Part shown: in pieces, positions 22,633 to 33,226 of the stretch
How positions within the stretch are numbered: position 1 is the first letter of the stretch
Layout: every line of letters starts with the position of its first letter
Notes under the pieces: model-generated
Database searches by the model: none
Told to the model about the DNA's origin: nothing
Seen by the model: only the letters and a program-made list of their open reading frames with translations
Position numbers and translations under genes: made by a program
NCBI RefSeq assembly: GCF_003265705.1
Contig: NW_020313057.1
Location: forward strand, 4,691,075-4,755,074
Length of the DNA: 64,000 bases
Origin: Callorhinus ursinus
Taxonomy: Eukaryota; Chordata; Mammalia; Carnivora; Otariidae
Direction of reading: 5' to 3'

Positions 22633-23254
22633 CTCCTGGAAGAGGTACCAGTTAGGGACCCAATCACAGAGGAACTAGAGGCTTCCCCAGAGGTCCTTTT
22701 AGCAAAACGGCCCACCTCCCATCAGACCTAGAAGTGGAAGGAAGGTCCAAAGTGACTCAAGAAAAGTTTCTAATAAAAAAAAAAAAATCTTATTGTATAG
22801 CAAAATACTTTAAATCACATAAACATATTGATTATTGAATTCACACATTCAATTCTATTAACATACAGGGCATGTTTCATTATAAACTAGCATTGGTTTA
22901 AAAATAGGCCCCAGAGCTGCCTTTTTGGGATGTAGAATTCTGAGAAAGCCATTCTACAAGACGTTCCACCAGATTCCCACACAACAACGGCAGGGCCTTC
23001 TAAGCAGCCTTCCTAGATCAAATCTCCATCTGTCTCTAAAGAATGATCTGTACAAATTTCAGATCCTTTTCCCCACCAATTAACCCCTTCCCGTCGCTGC
23101 CTGAAACCCGCGGGACAAGTCTAGCCCTCGAGTGTAAGACGTGGCCACTGGGCCTCGGGGAGAGCGAGCTCTGGGCCGTGCAGTTACACAACGGACTCCC
23201 TGGCCCAAAGCCTGGCTCCACCCTCTGTCTGGAGGACCTTCTGTCCATCCCAGC
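22633..23254. other. unique sequence, no gene
   Basis: An A-run lies near 22778-22789. Nothing else is recognised. Confidence 0.45.
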
Positions 23255-23375
23255 CCCTCTGGTCTTCGCTCTGTCCTCTGTAAAATGAAGACAGCAACAG
23301 TTCCCACCTCTAGAGTTGGTATGATGGGTAAAGGAACCCATGTCTGTAAATATGCTCAGTGTCTTGCGCCTAATA
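23255..23375 (+). mobile_element. MIR SINE relic (3' part)
   Basis: CTCTGTCCTCTGTAAAATGAAGACAG, CTCTAGAGTTGGTATGATGGGTAAAG and a CTCAGTGTCTTGCGCCTAAT region follow the MIR core order. The copy is diverged. Confidence 0.65.
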
Positions 23376-23419
23376 AGGACCATGGAAGTCCTAGCTGTTG
23401 TTAGCCTTCTGCTCTGCAA

Positions 23420-23826
23420 GGGCCTTCGTGGTGCGGCCACAGCCTACTTTCTCCCAGGGCAACTTCCGACCTTGCTTTCCGCGTGGCGCTTTTTCACGAA
23501 CACGCCACACTGTGAATGCCTCCAGCCTCGGCATGTGCTGTTCCTTCTGCCTGCACGTCCCCTTCCCTCTGCCCTGCACTGGCCTCGCAAACGCTTTAAG
23601 GGGTGTCACTTCACCACTGACGGCTTTCCTGACTCCCGCACGGACTTAGGCCCACTTTCCTGGATTTCTGTTGACCCTTGTGACCCCTACCTTGGATACG
23701 TCCCAGCTTCCCTGACTCCCCAGGTAATGAGCATCAGGCTCCTGAGAGGCAGGAACAGTGCTGCATATCACTGTGCACTGAGCAACGGGCCTGGCACACT
23801 CACGAATGAATGAACGAGCGAACGAA
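23420..23826 (+). mobile_element. L2 LINE 3'-end relic
   Basis: CATGTGCTGTTCCTTCTGCCTG, GTCACTTCACCACTGA and TTTCCTGACTCC are followed by GAGGCAGGAACAGTG, GCCTGGCACACTC and ending ATGAATGAACGA. That is the order of the L2 3' untranslated end. Frames of 157 and 167 codons run through or out of it but are chance frames. Confidence 0.85.
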
Positions 23827-23829
23827 TGC

Positions 23830-25049
23830 TGTGCACAGTGTGAGACAGCCCAGGAATCAAGGGAGGAAGGAAGGAGACAGGTGGGGCAGCTGTGGAGGAA
23901 AAGGGGTGCACTCAGGAGAGAGGAGGAGAAGCAAGGTTTTTAATCACAGGAGGGAAAGAATCAGAGGACACAGGGATGCTGTATACAGGCCACGGAGGCT
24001 CACGGGTCTCACCAGGGCCCGAACCATCAGTGCATTTGACAAACTTAGACCCAGAGAGACCAATGATGGGGAAGCGCATGGACAGCATGTCGCCTATATC
24101 TTTACAGGCCCTCGCACCTCAGTAAAGGGAGTTACACGCCCAAAAGCCCAGAGAGGCTGCATCCTGACAAAGGGGAGGATAAGAATGGCAGAGGCCTCTC
24201 ACATTAAATGGGCACTTGCAGTCAAGCTCCAAATTATGCCTTTTCAACATGTCTGTCCTTGTTCTACACAAGCCATCAAGGAAGAAATCGGAGACCCGTC
24301 CAGCAGGTGTTGAAGTGGGTGGGGAGCCCAGGCTGTGGGGAGGAGTGCTCCAGCCCTGCGTTTCCTAACTCCCAGGGATTTACAAGCTAAGGGGCCTTGG
24401 CCAGGAGCCCGGCAGTCAGGTAAGCTCCCGACCTGTGGACCCTCAGGCTTTGGGTGGCTACGCTCTAGTCAAAGAGCCAGGACACATTTCACATGGTCGG
24501 TCACCTGATAGGCAAAGCCAGACCCAAGCCAGCCCCTAAAATACAGGTTCTCCATCTTCAATGAGGTGCTCTTTCCTGTTAGAAGTCAACAAGGAGAATA
24601 CATGATCTCGGGCCCAAAAGGGAACATGACAGAAAATCATAAAGGCAGCTGGCCCGCCCGTGTACGGAACTTACTGGTGCAGGCCGGGGCTAACCTCCCA
24701 GAAGGAGCCAGCCTGCTCCCAACAGCCTGCAGTGGGCTTGCCCACGAGCAGGGACTCCGTGATCAGTGAATGGCCACTCAGCCCCCGGCTTTGGATTGAT
24801 ACTGGCAAATGAGAAAGAACTAAAAATAAACATAGGAAGACACACATGGAGGAAAAAGAGGAGGGGCAGGGAGCAGGGAGGGAGGAGAGGATACTTATGG
24901 CACTCTGACTTTGGGAAGGCAAGTGGGGCCCCCTCCCCGACCTACACACACCCTGGGGCCCCGGTCAGTATAGAGGTGGGGGCACACTGGGTCATGGTGC
25001 ACACTTCAAGCTAGGACTGGGTTTCCTGGGATTCAAAAGGCATATACAG
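23830..25049. other. unique sequence, no gene
   Basis: Purine-rich parts at 23860-23950 and 24835-24895. No repeat family or exon is recognised. Confidence 0.5.
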
Positions 25050-25290
25050 TACTGGGGGGAAGATCTACAGTATGAGAAAATTCCCAGGATATGTCATTTA
25101 ATGACAAATGCAAGAAACAACACACAATAGGAAAGTAATGGTGTTAACTATGCATACAAAAAGCCTGGAAAATGTATTTTTATAACTTAACAGTGGTTAT
25201 GTCAGAGGATGAGAGCCAATTCTCATATTCTTCTTCAAGTCTTTATCATATAAGGGGTGGGGGGAAGCATACTTTCTTTCATTTACAAAG
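25050..25290 (+). mobile_element. old L1-type LINE 3' fragment
   Basis: AATGACAAATGCAAGAAAC, CATACAAAAAGCCTGGAAAATG, TTAACAGTGGTTATGTC and TTATCATATAAG occur in the order of an old (L1M-age) 3' UTR. Strong decay leaves the sub-family open. Confidence 0.6.
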
Positions 25291-27136
25291 CAAGCCTCCG
25301 TGTACTATATAGACAGTCAAAGTTTTCAAAAGCATTCGAGAAAGTCATCATAAAATCTAGGAGGCAAATGTAGCCCTCAAGGCTAGCTGTATTTATATAA
25401 TAATGGGCATTCTGCAATAATCTAAAAAAAACTAATTATCTGGTTGCTTACTAATATGTGAACATTTGGAATCATTGAGACATATCTTTGGACCCAAAGA
25501 AAAATCCAAAGCAATGAAGCAGAAATTCACCATCCTTTCTTTCTGGTATTCATCCATTTCCTTAAATATCAGAGTATGCTCTGAAGAAAATATTCAATAC
25601 TTTAAAAAAAAAAAGAATAACCTGGTAAACCAAAAAAATGAGAACAGAGAAAAAAAATCTGCCAGGAATAACAAGGTTCTGTGAGAACCAATTATATAAA
25701 AAGGCTTGAAAGAATAATTGAACACGTGCATTTTCCAAATCCCTTGAAAGGGTCATTTCAACTAAATTGTTCTCCAAGTAAAATAAAACATTATTTTCTC
25801 CAGAAGCTGCAAATTTAAAAACTGGATTCTTAAAATCTTATTAAATAATATTATACTATAAGCACGTTTGCCAAAGCATTTTATTATATTAGCTTTTCCT
25901 GGAAAAAGTTCTCAGGGTTCCCACAACGTAAGCAGTCGTTATGTAGTTATTTGTTTAAGAACTAGTAATTCCTGTGAAAGGTGTGTCTTTTATTTTCCAG
26001 ATCTATGGCAGAAGGTGGCCAACCAAATAAGGGAATATTATGCAAATGTTGCCTTTCTTGGCAAGGGCCCAGAGAAAGCAGTGACATGATTCCAGCAGCC
26101 TGCCCACCACTAAGGGAAGGCCTGGCTCAGAGGGAAGAGTTAACTGTGAGTTGGTTACTTACACAGGCTGAAACCCAGAGGCTTTTAAGTCAGAAAAGGG
26201 GGACTGTGTGTTGCGGGGGGAACCTCTATCTTCTAACCTAGAAGACTGGATTCAATTCAGGAGTGTAAAAACGCTGGCTGGTTTTTTCTCTCCCTAAAGA
26301 GAAACAAGGCCATGTTCCCACTTCAGAGAAGCTCCTTCGGCTCAGTGGGACCCTGGGCTTCAAGGGTCCCAGAAACATAACGGGCTCCTGCCCTCCGCAC
26401 CACTATCCTCCCCTCACCTCGCCTCCTCGGTATCAGGGGAGCTGCAGATCCTCATTCCCTGGAAACGTCTCCCGAGGGAGAAGTTGACTTCATTTCCATC
26501 AGCATTAATGACCCACCTTTCCAGCACGATGCTGTGCGGGCTGCACAGTGCCCATGAGATTTGGTTAAGAGACTGCTAAATCATGAATAAAAAGAAGCAC
26601 CACCAGCCCTCCAATGCCTCATTATTTGCTCGCCTGAATCCAATAAGAAAAACCACCACACAAAAGGAAAGAATGACAAAGACTGAGGCTAATTCTCAAG
26701 GCTTCTGGAAAATCTGGTTCGGAAGGCGGCGGGTGTGGTCTGGGATTTGGGTGTAGACCAGACTTAGAGCCCCTGTAAGCCTAAACCATGGCACATGTTC
26801 CCGCCTCGTGGCTGGAGCAGGGAGGTCACAGTGGTCAGGGCACCCACCAGTGGCCGCCTCAGCCCTGGAAATGGCAGGACAACCCTCCGTCCTTGCCTCT
26901 GGGCTGTCAAACAGACTATTGCTCAGTCCCAAGCCTGCCGCCCTGGGAAACCTCTCCTCCCCCACGGGGGACCCCCTAGTCGTCCCACACTCAGCTCTGC
27001 TCTGCAGCTGGAAACCAGCCTCACCCCAACACATTTTCACAAAGTTCTGGGTCCACCTTTGCCAGAGGAGCCTACAATCTGGCTTTTTGTTTTTTCTCCC
27101 CAATCTTACTTCACCATTTTAAAAGCACTTTTCTAA
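25291..27136. other. 1.8 kb of unique sequence, one AT-rich block that may be conserved
   Basis: The part 25400-25860 is A-rich with short A-runs. The part at 26480-26640 contains CATCAGCATTAATGACCC and AAATCATGAATAAAAAG motifs of the kind seen in conserved non-coding elements, but I cannot test conservation here. Frames of up to 135 codons at 26696-27136 overlap in four frames. Confidence 0.45.
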
Positions 27137-27152
27137 AAAAATGTTTGAAGAG

Positions 27153-27579
27153 GGACGCCTGGGTGTCTCAGTTGGTTGAGCATCCAACTCGGTTTTGGCT
27201 CAGGTCATGATCTCAGGGTCATTGGATGGAGCCCCGTGATGGGCTCTGCGCTCAGTGTGGAGTCTGCTTGAGATTCTCTCTCCCCCTCTCCCTCTGCCCC
27301 ACCCCTGCTCACGCATGCGCTCTCTCTCTCTCTCTCTCTCTCAAAATAAATAAATACATCTTTTTTTTAAAGATTTTATTTATTTATTTATTTGACAGAG
27401 AGAGACACAGCGAGAGAGGGAACACAAGCAGGGGGAGTGGGAGAGGGAGAAGCAGGCTTCCCGCGGAGCAGGGAGCCCGATGCGGGGCTCGATCCCAGGA
27501 CCCCGGGATCATGACCTGAGCCGAAGGCAGACGCTTAATGACTGAGCCACCCAGACGCCCCAATAAATACGTCTTTTTA
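27153..27579 (+). mobile_element. CAN-SINE whose tail was hit by a second SINE
   Basis: The body at 27153-27360 starts GGGACGCCTGGGTGTCTCAG and ends in its (AAAT)n tail. The tail resumes at 27562-27579 after the nested copy. The outer TSDs, AATGTTTGAAGAG-like at 27137-27152 and AATATTTGAACAAG-like at 27582-27595, enclose both elements. Confidence 0.94.
27361..27561 (-). mobile_element. CAN-SINE nested in another CAN-SINE's tail
   Basis: Full-length copy on the opposite strand to its host, ending GAGCCACCCAGACGCCCC. Its TSDs are AATAAATACATC (27349-27360) and AATAAATACGTC (27562-27573), taken from the host tail. The two elements therefore form a tail-to-tail inverted pair. Confidence 0.96.
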
Positions 27580-27595
27580 AAAATATTTGAACAAG

Positions 27596-28034
27596 ATCAG
27601 CAGATCATAGGAATGACATGGTTGGACTGTAGCAATATCAACATCCTGGCTGTGATATTGTGTTATATTTTTGTCAGAAAAATTTTCCCTTCTTCAGAGC
27701 TATCATAGCGACCATCCTGTAACTCAGAAGGGCCAAAGGGCCAAAGGCACAGTCCCAGACACAGATTCTTCTCAAAGGGCAGAGGTTTAAGGGACCGACA
27801 ATCCTCCTTAGTATATTTAGAGCTGGTTGTGCTTACCAAAGTATTTCTAATCCATTAACTCATTTGCTCCTTATAATACTTGTCAATACTTTTGTATGAA
27901 GAAACCAAAGCTAACTCAAATATTTGTAAATTCTTGGTTACTAAGGAATCGATGATTCACGATTATGTTAGCCTTTTCTGGGCCTCCTCCTATCTTGCAG
28001 GACATTTTACCATCTTCCTACCAGTGGATAGGCA
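27596..28034. other. unique sequence with a possible MIR trace
   Basis: CATTAACTCATTTGCTCCTTATAA near 27854 resembles an inverted MIR 3' half but is short. No gene is recognised. Confidence 0.4.
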
Positions 28035-28235
28035 GTAGTCTGAGAGAGAATGAGTTTTGAGCCAGAGAGGTGAGGTTAGAGCCCAGCTCTATGACTCAGT
28101 GGGTGGCCCGGCATTAACCTCCCTGAACCTCTGTCTCTTCATCTAGAACAGGGGGTAACACCCACATTGTAGAGCTGAAGCAGTGATTAAATGAGACACC
28201 TAGATAGAATATGTGGTGATTGCTCACAATGTTAG
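28035..28235 (+). mobile_element. MIR SINE relic
   Basis: GAGTTTTGAGCCAGAGAGGTGAG, AGCTCTATGACTCAGTGGGTGG and TCTCTTCATCTAGAACAGGGGG follow the MIR order from the head into the core. GCAGTGATTAAATGAGA continues into the 3' half. Confidence 0.85.
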
Positions 28236-28968
28236 CTCTTCTGTCAAAAGTTGTTTTTAAAATAAGATTGGTTCCATAGAAACAAGAAGAAACAGCCAAA
28301 GTGAAAATTTTCAATTATCAAAGAATTTATATTATCTACGAGAATCCCTGAGTTCATGGGCAATCGAGGACCATCTATAATTAGTAGCTGCTACAGAAAT
28401 GCCGATGAGCAGAAGGATTTCTTTTTTATTTTCATTTATCCGAGTTAGTGAAGAAATGTTGTCCCATTATCTTACCCTTCAATAAGAAATCCACCATTAA
28501 AGCTCTGTATGTAACTAAAGTCCACAGCACACTAAGTACAAGTGTGTTCTCATCAGATTTCCACATTTTAGCTGTACACGCAAATGGAGAATTTAGAACT
28601 GATGACTACCTGCCCGATGTCCAGAATGACTGGGGCACGGGTGTGTTTTTCAGTCCAACCTGCTTAAGAGAATGGCCTTATAAACCATACATAAGTGGCC
28701 AAATTCCAAAGAATATCAAACATGACAAAAATATTTGGGGTGAATATACTGACCACTCCCTTCTGCCTTGTCCAACACTAGCTACTAACACTAAACTTCT
28801 CAAACCATAGTATGCGGGCCTGGAAGTAGGTGGCGCCACAAGGTTACAATGGCACATCTTCCTAGAACATCGGTGTTCCTCAATGGGAGTCCGCGAGACA
28901 CCCAGAGATGCCCGAGTTCATGCGTTTACCACTCTCTGCACTTGAGAGTACTCAGGGGAAGCCTGAAA
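28236..28968. other. unique sequence with a 120-codon frame of unknown meaning
   Basis: From 28448 to 28810 one plus-strand frame stays open, beginning at a GTG. It predicts a soluble peptide with no signal or membrane segment, and I recognise no domain. No repeat explains the sequence. With no flanking splice or promoter support it may be chance. Confidence 0.35.
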
Positions 28969-28980
28969 AGCACTATTGAG

Positions 28981-29128
28981 GGGCACCTGACTGGCTCAGG
29001 TGGGAGAGCATGCAACTCTTGATCTCAGGGCTGTGAGTCCAAGCCCCATGTTGGGCATGGAGCCTACTGAAAGGAAGGAAGGAAGGAAAGAAGGAAGGAG
29101 CGAGGGAGGGAGGAAGGAAGGAAAACAC
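28981..29128 (+). mobile_element. older-type short CAN-SINE with GGAA-expanded tail
   Basis: The head GGGCACCTGACTGGCTCAG and the body GTGAGTCCAAGCCCCATGTTGGG mark the short carnivore SINE type. That type lacks the long CT-rich body. In place of the usual tail there is a (GGAA)n-like tract at about 29070-29123. TSDs AGCACTATTGAG (28969-28980 and 29129-29140) are perfect. Confidence 0.93.
29070..29123 (+). repeat. (GGAA)n / (GAAA)n microsatellite
   Basis: Imperfect GGAA and GAAG units form a purine-only tract at the 3' end of the short SINE. It probably grew from the A-rich tail, a common route for microsatellite birth. Confidence 0.9.
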
Positions 29129-29140
29129 AGCACTATTGAG

Positions 29141-29539
29141 GGTGAGGGAAAATACCAATTTACTGAACACCCATCTGCCAAGGCCTATGCTACATATCTG
29201 CACATCAATCATTTTAATCCCTCACTTAGTCATTCAACAATCATGGAAAGAAGGCAGGGAACAGCCAGTGAGTTTTATTACTGTTTTGAGATACATTTTA
29301 ACCAGGCTTTCAGAGCCCAGCTCAGCATTAATATCACATCCTTCAAGTCATGGACCTTGGGGGGGGTGGGGACAAAAGACACCAGGAACTTGGTAGTGAA
29401 AACACCAGCAGCAACCTCAGACATGAGAAAATCAGTTGATATAGATACAAAATGTGCCAGCAGGTTACGAATTTTGTTTACTTAAAAAGAGCAACTTCTG
29501 AATATAAACATATGACCGAATTTATTAATAAATACTAAT
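29141..29539. other. unique sequence, no gene
   Basis: A G-run at 29360-29366 and no recognised repeat. A 161-codon frame (29000-29485) passes through the SINE and its microsatellite and is not a gene. Confidence 0.5.
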
Positions 29540-29618
29540 AAGTACCAACATGTGATACATTTATATATAATATTTATATATAATAATTATATATAACATT
29601 TTATATAATATTTTGTTA
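29540..29618. repeat. AT-rich low-complexity tract
   Basis: Repeated TATATAA/TATATAT and ATAATATT units of imperfect period. It lies just upstream of a SINE insertion, consistent with L1 endonuclease preference for AT-rich targets. Confidence 0.8.
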
Positions 29619-29631
29619 AAAACCTCTTAGA

Positions 29632-29812
29632 GGGGTGCCTGGGTGGCTCAGTCATTATGCGTCTGACTTCAGCTCAGGTTGTGATCTGGAGGTCCTGGGA
29701 TGGAGCCTCTGCCTCCCAGCAGGGAGTCTGCTTCTCCCTCTCCCTCTGCCCCTCCCTCCACTTGTGCTCTTTCTCTCTCAAATAAATAAATAAAATCTTA
29801 AAAACAAAAAAC
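29632..29812 (+). mobile_element. CAN-SINE with target-site duplication
   Basis: The head GGGGTGCCTGGGTGGCTCAG is intact. The A-rich end has AAAACA units. TSDs AAAAACCTCTTAGAG (29618-29632) and AAAAACCCTCTTAGAG (about 29813-29828) differ by a single inserted C. Confidence 0.95.
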
Positions 29813-29828
29813 AAAAACCCTCTTAGAG

Positions 29829-30283
29829 CTTATTTTGTTTCCCTAACCTAATCAGGCAGGAAATAAGTTTGCTCCTGCCACAAATTTCTGCCACGGTTTC
29901 CTCAACTGAATTTGGCCAATAGATGGCACCTTCTTTGGTGTAGTTCACACCTCTCCCCAGCCCACCCAGATTGTTCCTTGTCCATGTCGCTGCTAAGTGT
30001 TGCCCTCTGAGTCCTCTCACCAACATGAAAGGAACCTATTACTGAAACTGGTTAGAAATAAAAGCTCCTTGACTCAAGTTGGCCTGGTGAGCCTCTTGGG
30101 CCTGTCCTCCAATCCATCGCCTGTTGAATAATACATACAACACAAAAGTGCCTGCCGTGAACGCCGATGCAATATACGTATATCAGCTATTTTTGTTGTT
30201 TTCATGACTACTGTATTTTACACTCATTCTGTTGGACTGCCTTGGGACTCCCACAAATATGGTCAAATGCCCAGCAGCAGTTT
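29829..30283. other. unique sequence, weak LTR-like signal
   Basis: GAAATAAAAGCTCCTTGACTC at about 30055 looks like the polyadenylation end of an LTR, but no U3 or TG...CA boundary can be placed. I leave it unnamed. Confidence 0.3.
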
Positions 30284-30298
30284 AAAAAACTCTTAACA

Positions 30299-30521
30299 CG
30301 TGTCTGGTTAGCCATTTGGATGTCTTCTTTGGAAAAATGTCTGTTCCTGTCTTGGATGGGTTAGCCTGGTGATGGCTATTAAAGAGGGCACGTATTGAAT
30401 GGAGCACTGGGTATTATACACAAACAATGAATCATCGAACACTACATCAAATAAATAAATACATAAATACATAAATACATAAATAAAACTCCAGTCTTCA
30501 ATCAAAAAAAAACAAAAAAAC
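30299..30521 (+). mobile_element. L1 insertion with 5' inversion (twin priming)
   Basis: The last part, 30356-30495, is the 3' end of a carnivore L1 in plus orientation (GGGTTAGCCTGGTGATGG, AATGAATCATCGAACACTACA). The first part, about 30303-30350, is L1 ORF2 in minus orientation (on the plus strand GCCATTTGGATGTCTTCTTTGG). TSDs AAAAAACTCTTAACA (30284-30298) and AAAAAACCTCTTAACA (30522-30537) enclose both. This is the signature of twin priming during target-primed reverse transcription. An (AAATACAT)n tract expands the tail. Confidence 0.9.
30450..30487 (+). repeat. (AAATACAT)n tract in the L1 tail
   Basis: AAATAAATAAATACAT is followed by three ATAAATACAT-like units. It lies inside the 3' tail of the inverted L1 and probably arose by expansion after insertion. 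Confidence 0.8.
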
Positions 30522-30537
30522 AAAAAACCTCTTAACA

Positions 30538-31908
30538 GACCAGACATACAAATTGTCAATTCGGTAAAATATGAAAAATTTATTTGTCGTGAAATTAACA
30601 GAATTTGGGCTTTGGCAGAACACTAAAACTGTTTGAAACATACACTCGTCTTCCTTCGCTGACTCAGCAAGGAGCCAGGGATCATGCTGTGTGCAGAAGA
30701 TATAAGAAGTGTTGGCTGAGAATATTCGTGCAAAGTGGACACCAGAGAACAGGTTACTGTGTGGTTATAAAACGGAGTTGCTTCCAAGAAAAGCAATTCT
30801 TTGGTTTCTATGATAGGCAACAAACTTCTTCCCCCAAAGCTGCGTGGCAAAGCAATGCTGTCTCCTCCCGGTGTGGCTAATCTTCTATTAGAAGCCTGTA
30901 GGGGCCACAGTTGTAGGGGAAGAACAGCCCCAAAATTATGAGCGATTTCACAGGCTGCTGCACCACTTTTGGATACGCTTACTCTACAAACATTCCCCCC
31001 AAAACGGCAAAAGGCATCAGAGAATTTGCTCCATTGTCCATTCTCACCTTTGCACCCCTGTGGTTCTTATTTCCTCTCTGGAAATGAACTTTGGAAAGAA
31101 AACACAACCTAGCGTGAGCACCGGACGTAGACCCTCACGGTGCCCAGATTCCTTGCATCATGCGTGCATAGCCTTGCTGTGCTAGCGATGGACACTGCGA
31201 ACGGTCACACCATCGGGGAGCGGCTCCGGTGACTCCCACAGCCAGGCCCAGGGATGTCACACGTTCCTGTAAGGCCAGGACAGATGGCAGAGTGAAAGAG
31301 CTCACCTACCAGGAAGCAGAGACCACATCCTCCTGAGTTCGCCCTGAGATTCCAAGAGAGAACAGCTCTGACGAAGTCCCCAGATGGCCAGTCCTCTCAG
31401 ATGACCCAAGTCTCTTAAGCAGTGGGCAAGAGGAAAACACACTGGCAAGTCTCCGTGGCCATTACATTTCTGTACATCCCCTAGGATGACAGAGGATCCC
31501 TGGGACCCCCGAGCGTTTCCTTACTATTCTACAGGGAACACTTTATTGGGATTATAAAGTAAGGATCTCCATTACTCTGCATTTTTTTTTTTTTAACTTA
31601 AAACTGCTTCTGGTGCTTTCTTCACTAAACCACAAACCTACGATTGTCTGTGAATATGCTGGCTCCAGATAGATCTGTATTTTGGTCTTTGGTTGCCAGG
31701 AAAATTCCAGACTCTCAACTCTGGCTACCAGTCTCCGTGTTTTTATTCCATCAAATCTGAGCAAGACTTAAGCGGTCAGAGAAGTGGAGATGCGAGAAGC
31801 ACGTTGACCGTCACAGTTTCCTATGGCCTCTGATCTCTGTTTCTCCAGTTTCACCAAAATTTAATGGAACCGAAAGGAACAGAGGAAAAAATAAAGATCT
31901 CTCCCTTT
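30538..31908. other. 1.4 kb of unique sequence, no gene
   Basis: A T-run lies at 31582-31595. Frames of up to 91 codons have no known similarity. No repeat family is recognised. Confidence 0.5.
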
Positions 31909-31924
31909 AAAAAATCATGTCATT

Positions 31925-32320
31925 TGGGGAGGGTATGTGCTCACCATAGCACATACTATGGTGAGCACTGTGAATTGTACAAGACTGTGGAATCACAGAT
32001 CTGTACCTCTGAAACAAATAATGCAATATATGTTAAGAAAAAAAAAGAAGAAGAAGATAGCAGGAGGGGAAGAATGAAGGGGAGTAAGTCGGAGGGGAAG
32101 ACGAACCATGAGAGACGATGGACACAAAAAAACTAAGGGAGCTTTAGGGAAGGGGAGGGGGTGGGGGGATGGGTTAGCCTGGTGATGGGTATTAAAGAGG
32201 GCACGTACTGCGTGGAGCACTGGGTGTTACGCACAAACAATGAATCATGGAACACTACATCAAAAACTAATGATGTAATGTATGGTGATTAACATAACAA
32301 TAAAAATTATTAAAAAAATA
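31925..32320 (+). mobile_element. young 5'-truncated carnivore L1 3' UTR
   Basis: The insert carries GAATTGTACAAGACTGTGG, CTGTACCTCTGAAACAAATAA, an internal A-run and purine-rich part, then the distal GGGTTAGCCTGGTGATGG block. It ends in a polyA signal CAATAAAAATT and tail. TSDs AAAAAATCATGTCATT (31909-31924) and AAAAATCATGTCATT (32321-32335) are nearly perfect. Its 5' junction has an inverted duplication listed separately. Confidence 0.95.
31933..31968. repeat. compound inverted repeat at an L1 5' end
   Basis: GTGCTCACCATA (31937-31948) pairs perfectly with TATGGTGAGCAC (31957-31968). Overlapping it, GTATGTGCT (31933-31941) pairs with AGCACATAC (31948-31956). This fits a 15-base inverted copy, CACCATAGCACATAC, placed inside an ordinary GTATGTGCTATGGTGAGC sequence. 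Confidence 0.9.
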
Positions 32321-32335
32321 AAAAATCATGTCATT

Positions 32336-33079
32336 GTTGAAATTTTAAAAAATAACCGTATTAATATTTCATCTGATTCAAAAACGGTGAAAGAGAAATC
32401 TGCCAGTTAAAAGACCAGAATGAGAAAAAAAAAATAGAGGAGAAATGTTGCAAATATCTACATCATCTACCGTGGGAACATCTCTACAGTATTTTCAGAA
32501 AATAATTGCCTTGAAGATACCTGGAACATGAGCACTACGTGGGGGGTGTGCGTGTTTCAATCTGCTATAGCTAATACATCACAGTAAAGGGACGATTTAC
32601 ATTTAGCCACTTTCTGAGTGGAAAAAAATAACAGACTTGTCAGAGTAATATTTTGTCTATTTAATAACCTATGGTTATAGTCACAAATCATAGCAATAAC
32701 ATGATCCCAAATCCAGCCCCACTGTTGTGAAGACAAACTATAATGGTCAAATCAATTTTGATTTATTCACCTAAATTCTGGTCTCCTACCAACACAGTAG
32801 TAGACTGGGGTACAGTGACTGCTAAAATGTGTTTATTTCTTTATTCGAAACTTAACTGAAGGGATAATGAGATTATGGTAAAATGACATCCTGATCGCTG
32901 TAACCAAAGAATGAAAGTGAGAATTTACCCCACTTTATTATCCTATGGGCGACAATATTATGCACAAAGTCGGCTCGAACATGCAGGAATACAGATCAGC
33001 AGTTAACCTCCCTCCTGACCTCAGCGGGAACTGCTCTCACCTCCTTCCCCGGGGCCCAGGAGCATAACCCTTCTCCCCC
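32336..33079. other. AT-rich unique sequence, no gene
   Basis: No recognised repeat or exon. Confidence 0.5.
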
Positions 33080-33084
33080 TTGCT

Positions 33085-33226
33085 CATCATTTCCTTGTTG
33101 TCTGTCCCTTTAAGCAGCTCCATGAAAGCTTGGACCCTAAGGCTCCCACGGGCAGCACCTAAAATAGTGCCTGGCACATCACACTGGCAGACTGGTTCAG
33201 TAAGCCCCTGTGACTGAATGACTGAA
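33085..33226 (+). mobile_element. L2 LINE 3'-end relic
   Basis: TCATTTCCTTGTTGTCTGTCCC, CTCCATGAAAGCTTGGACC, GCAGCACCTAAAATAGTGCCTGGCACA and an ending TGACTGAATGACTGAA follow L2 order. It is strongly diverged. Confidence 0.75.

Noticed and set aside
23340..24313. 157- and 167-codon frames
   Set aside because: The first runs through MIR and L2 relics and the second begins in the L2 tail. Neither shows a domain.
29000..29485. 161-codon plus frame
   Set aside because: It reads through a SINE and its GGAA tract.
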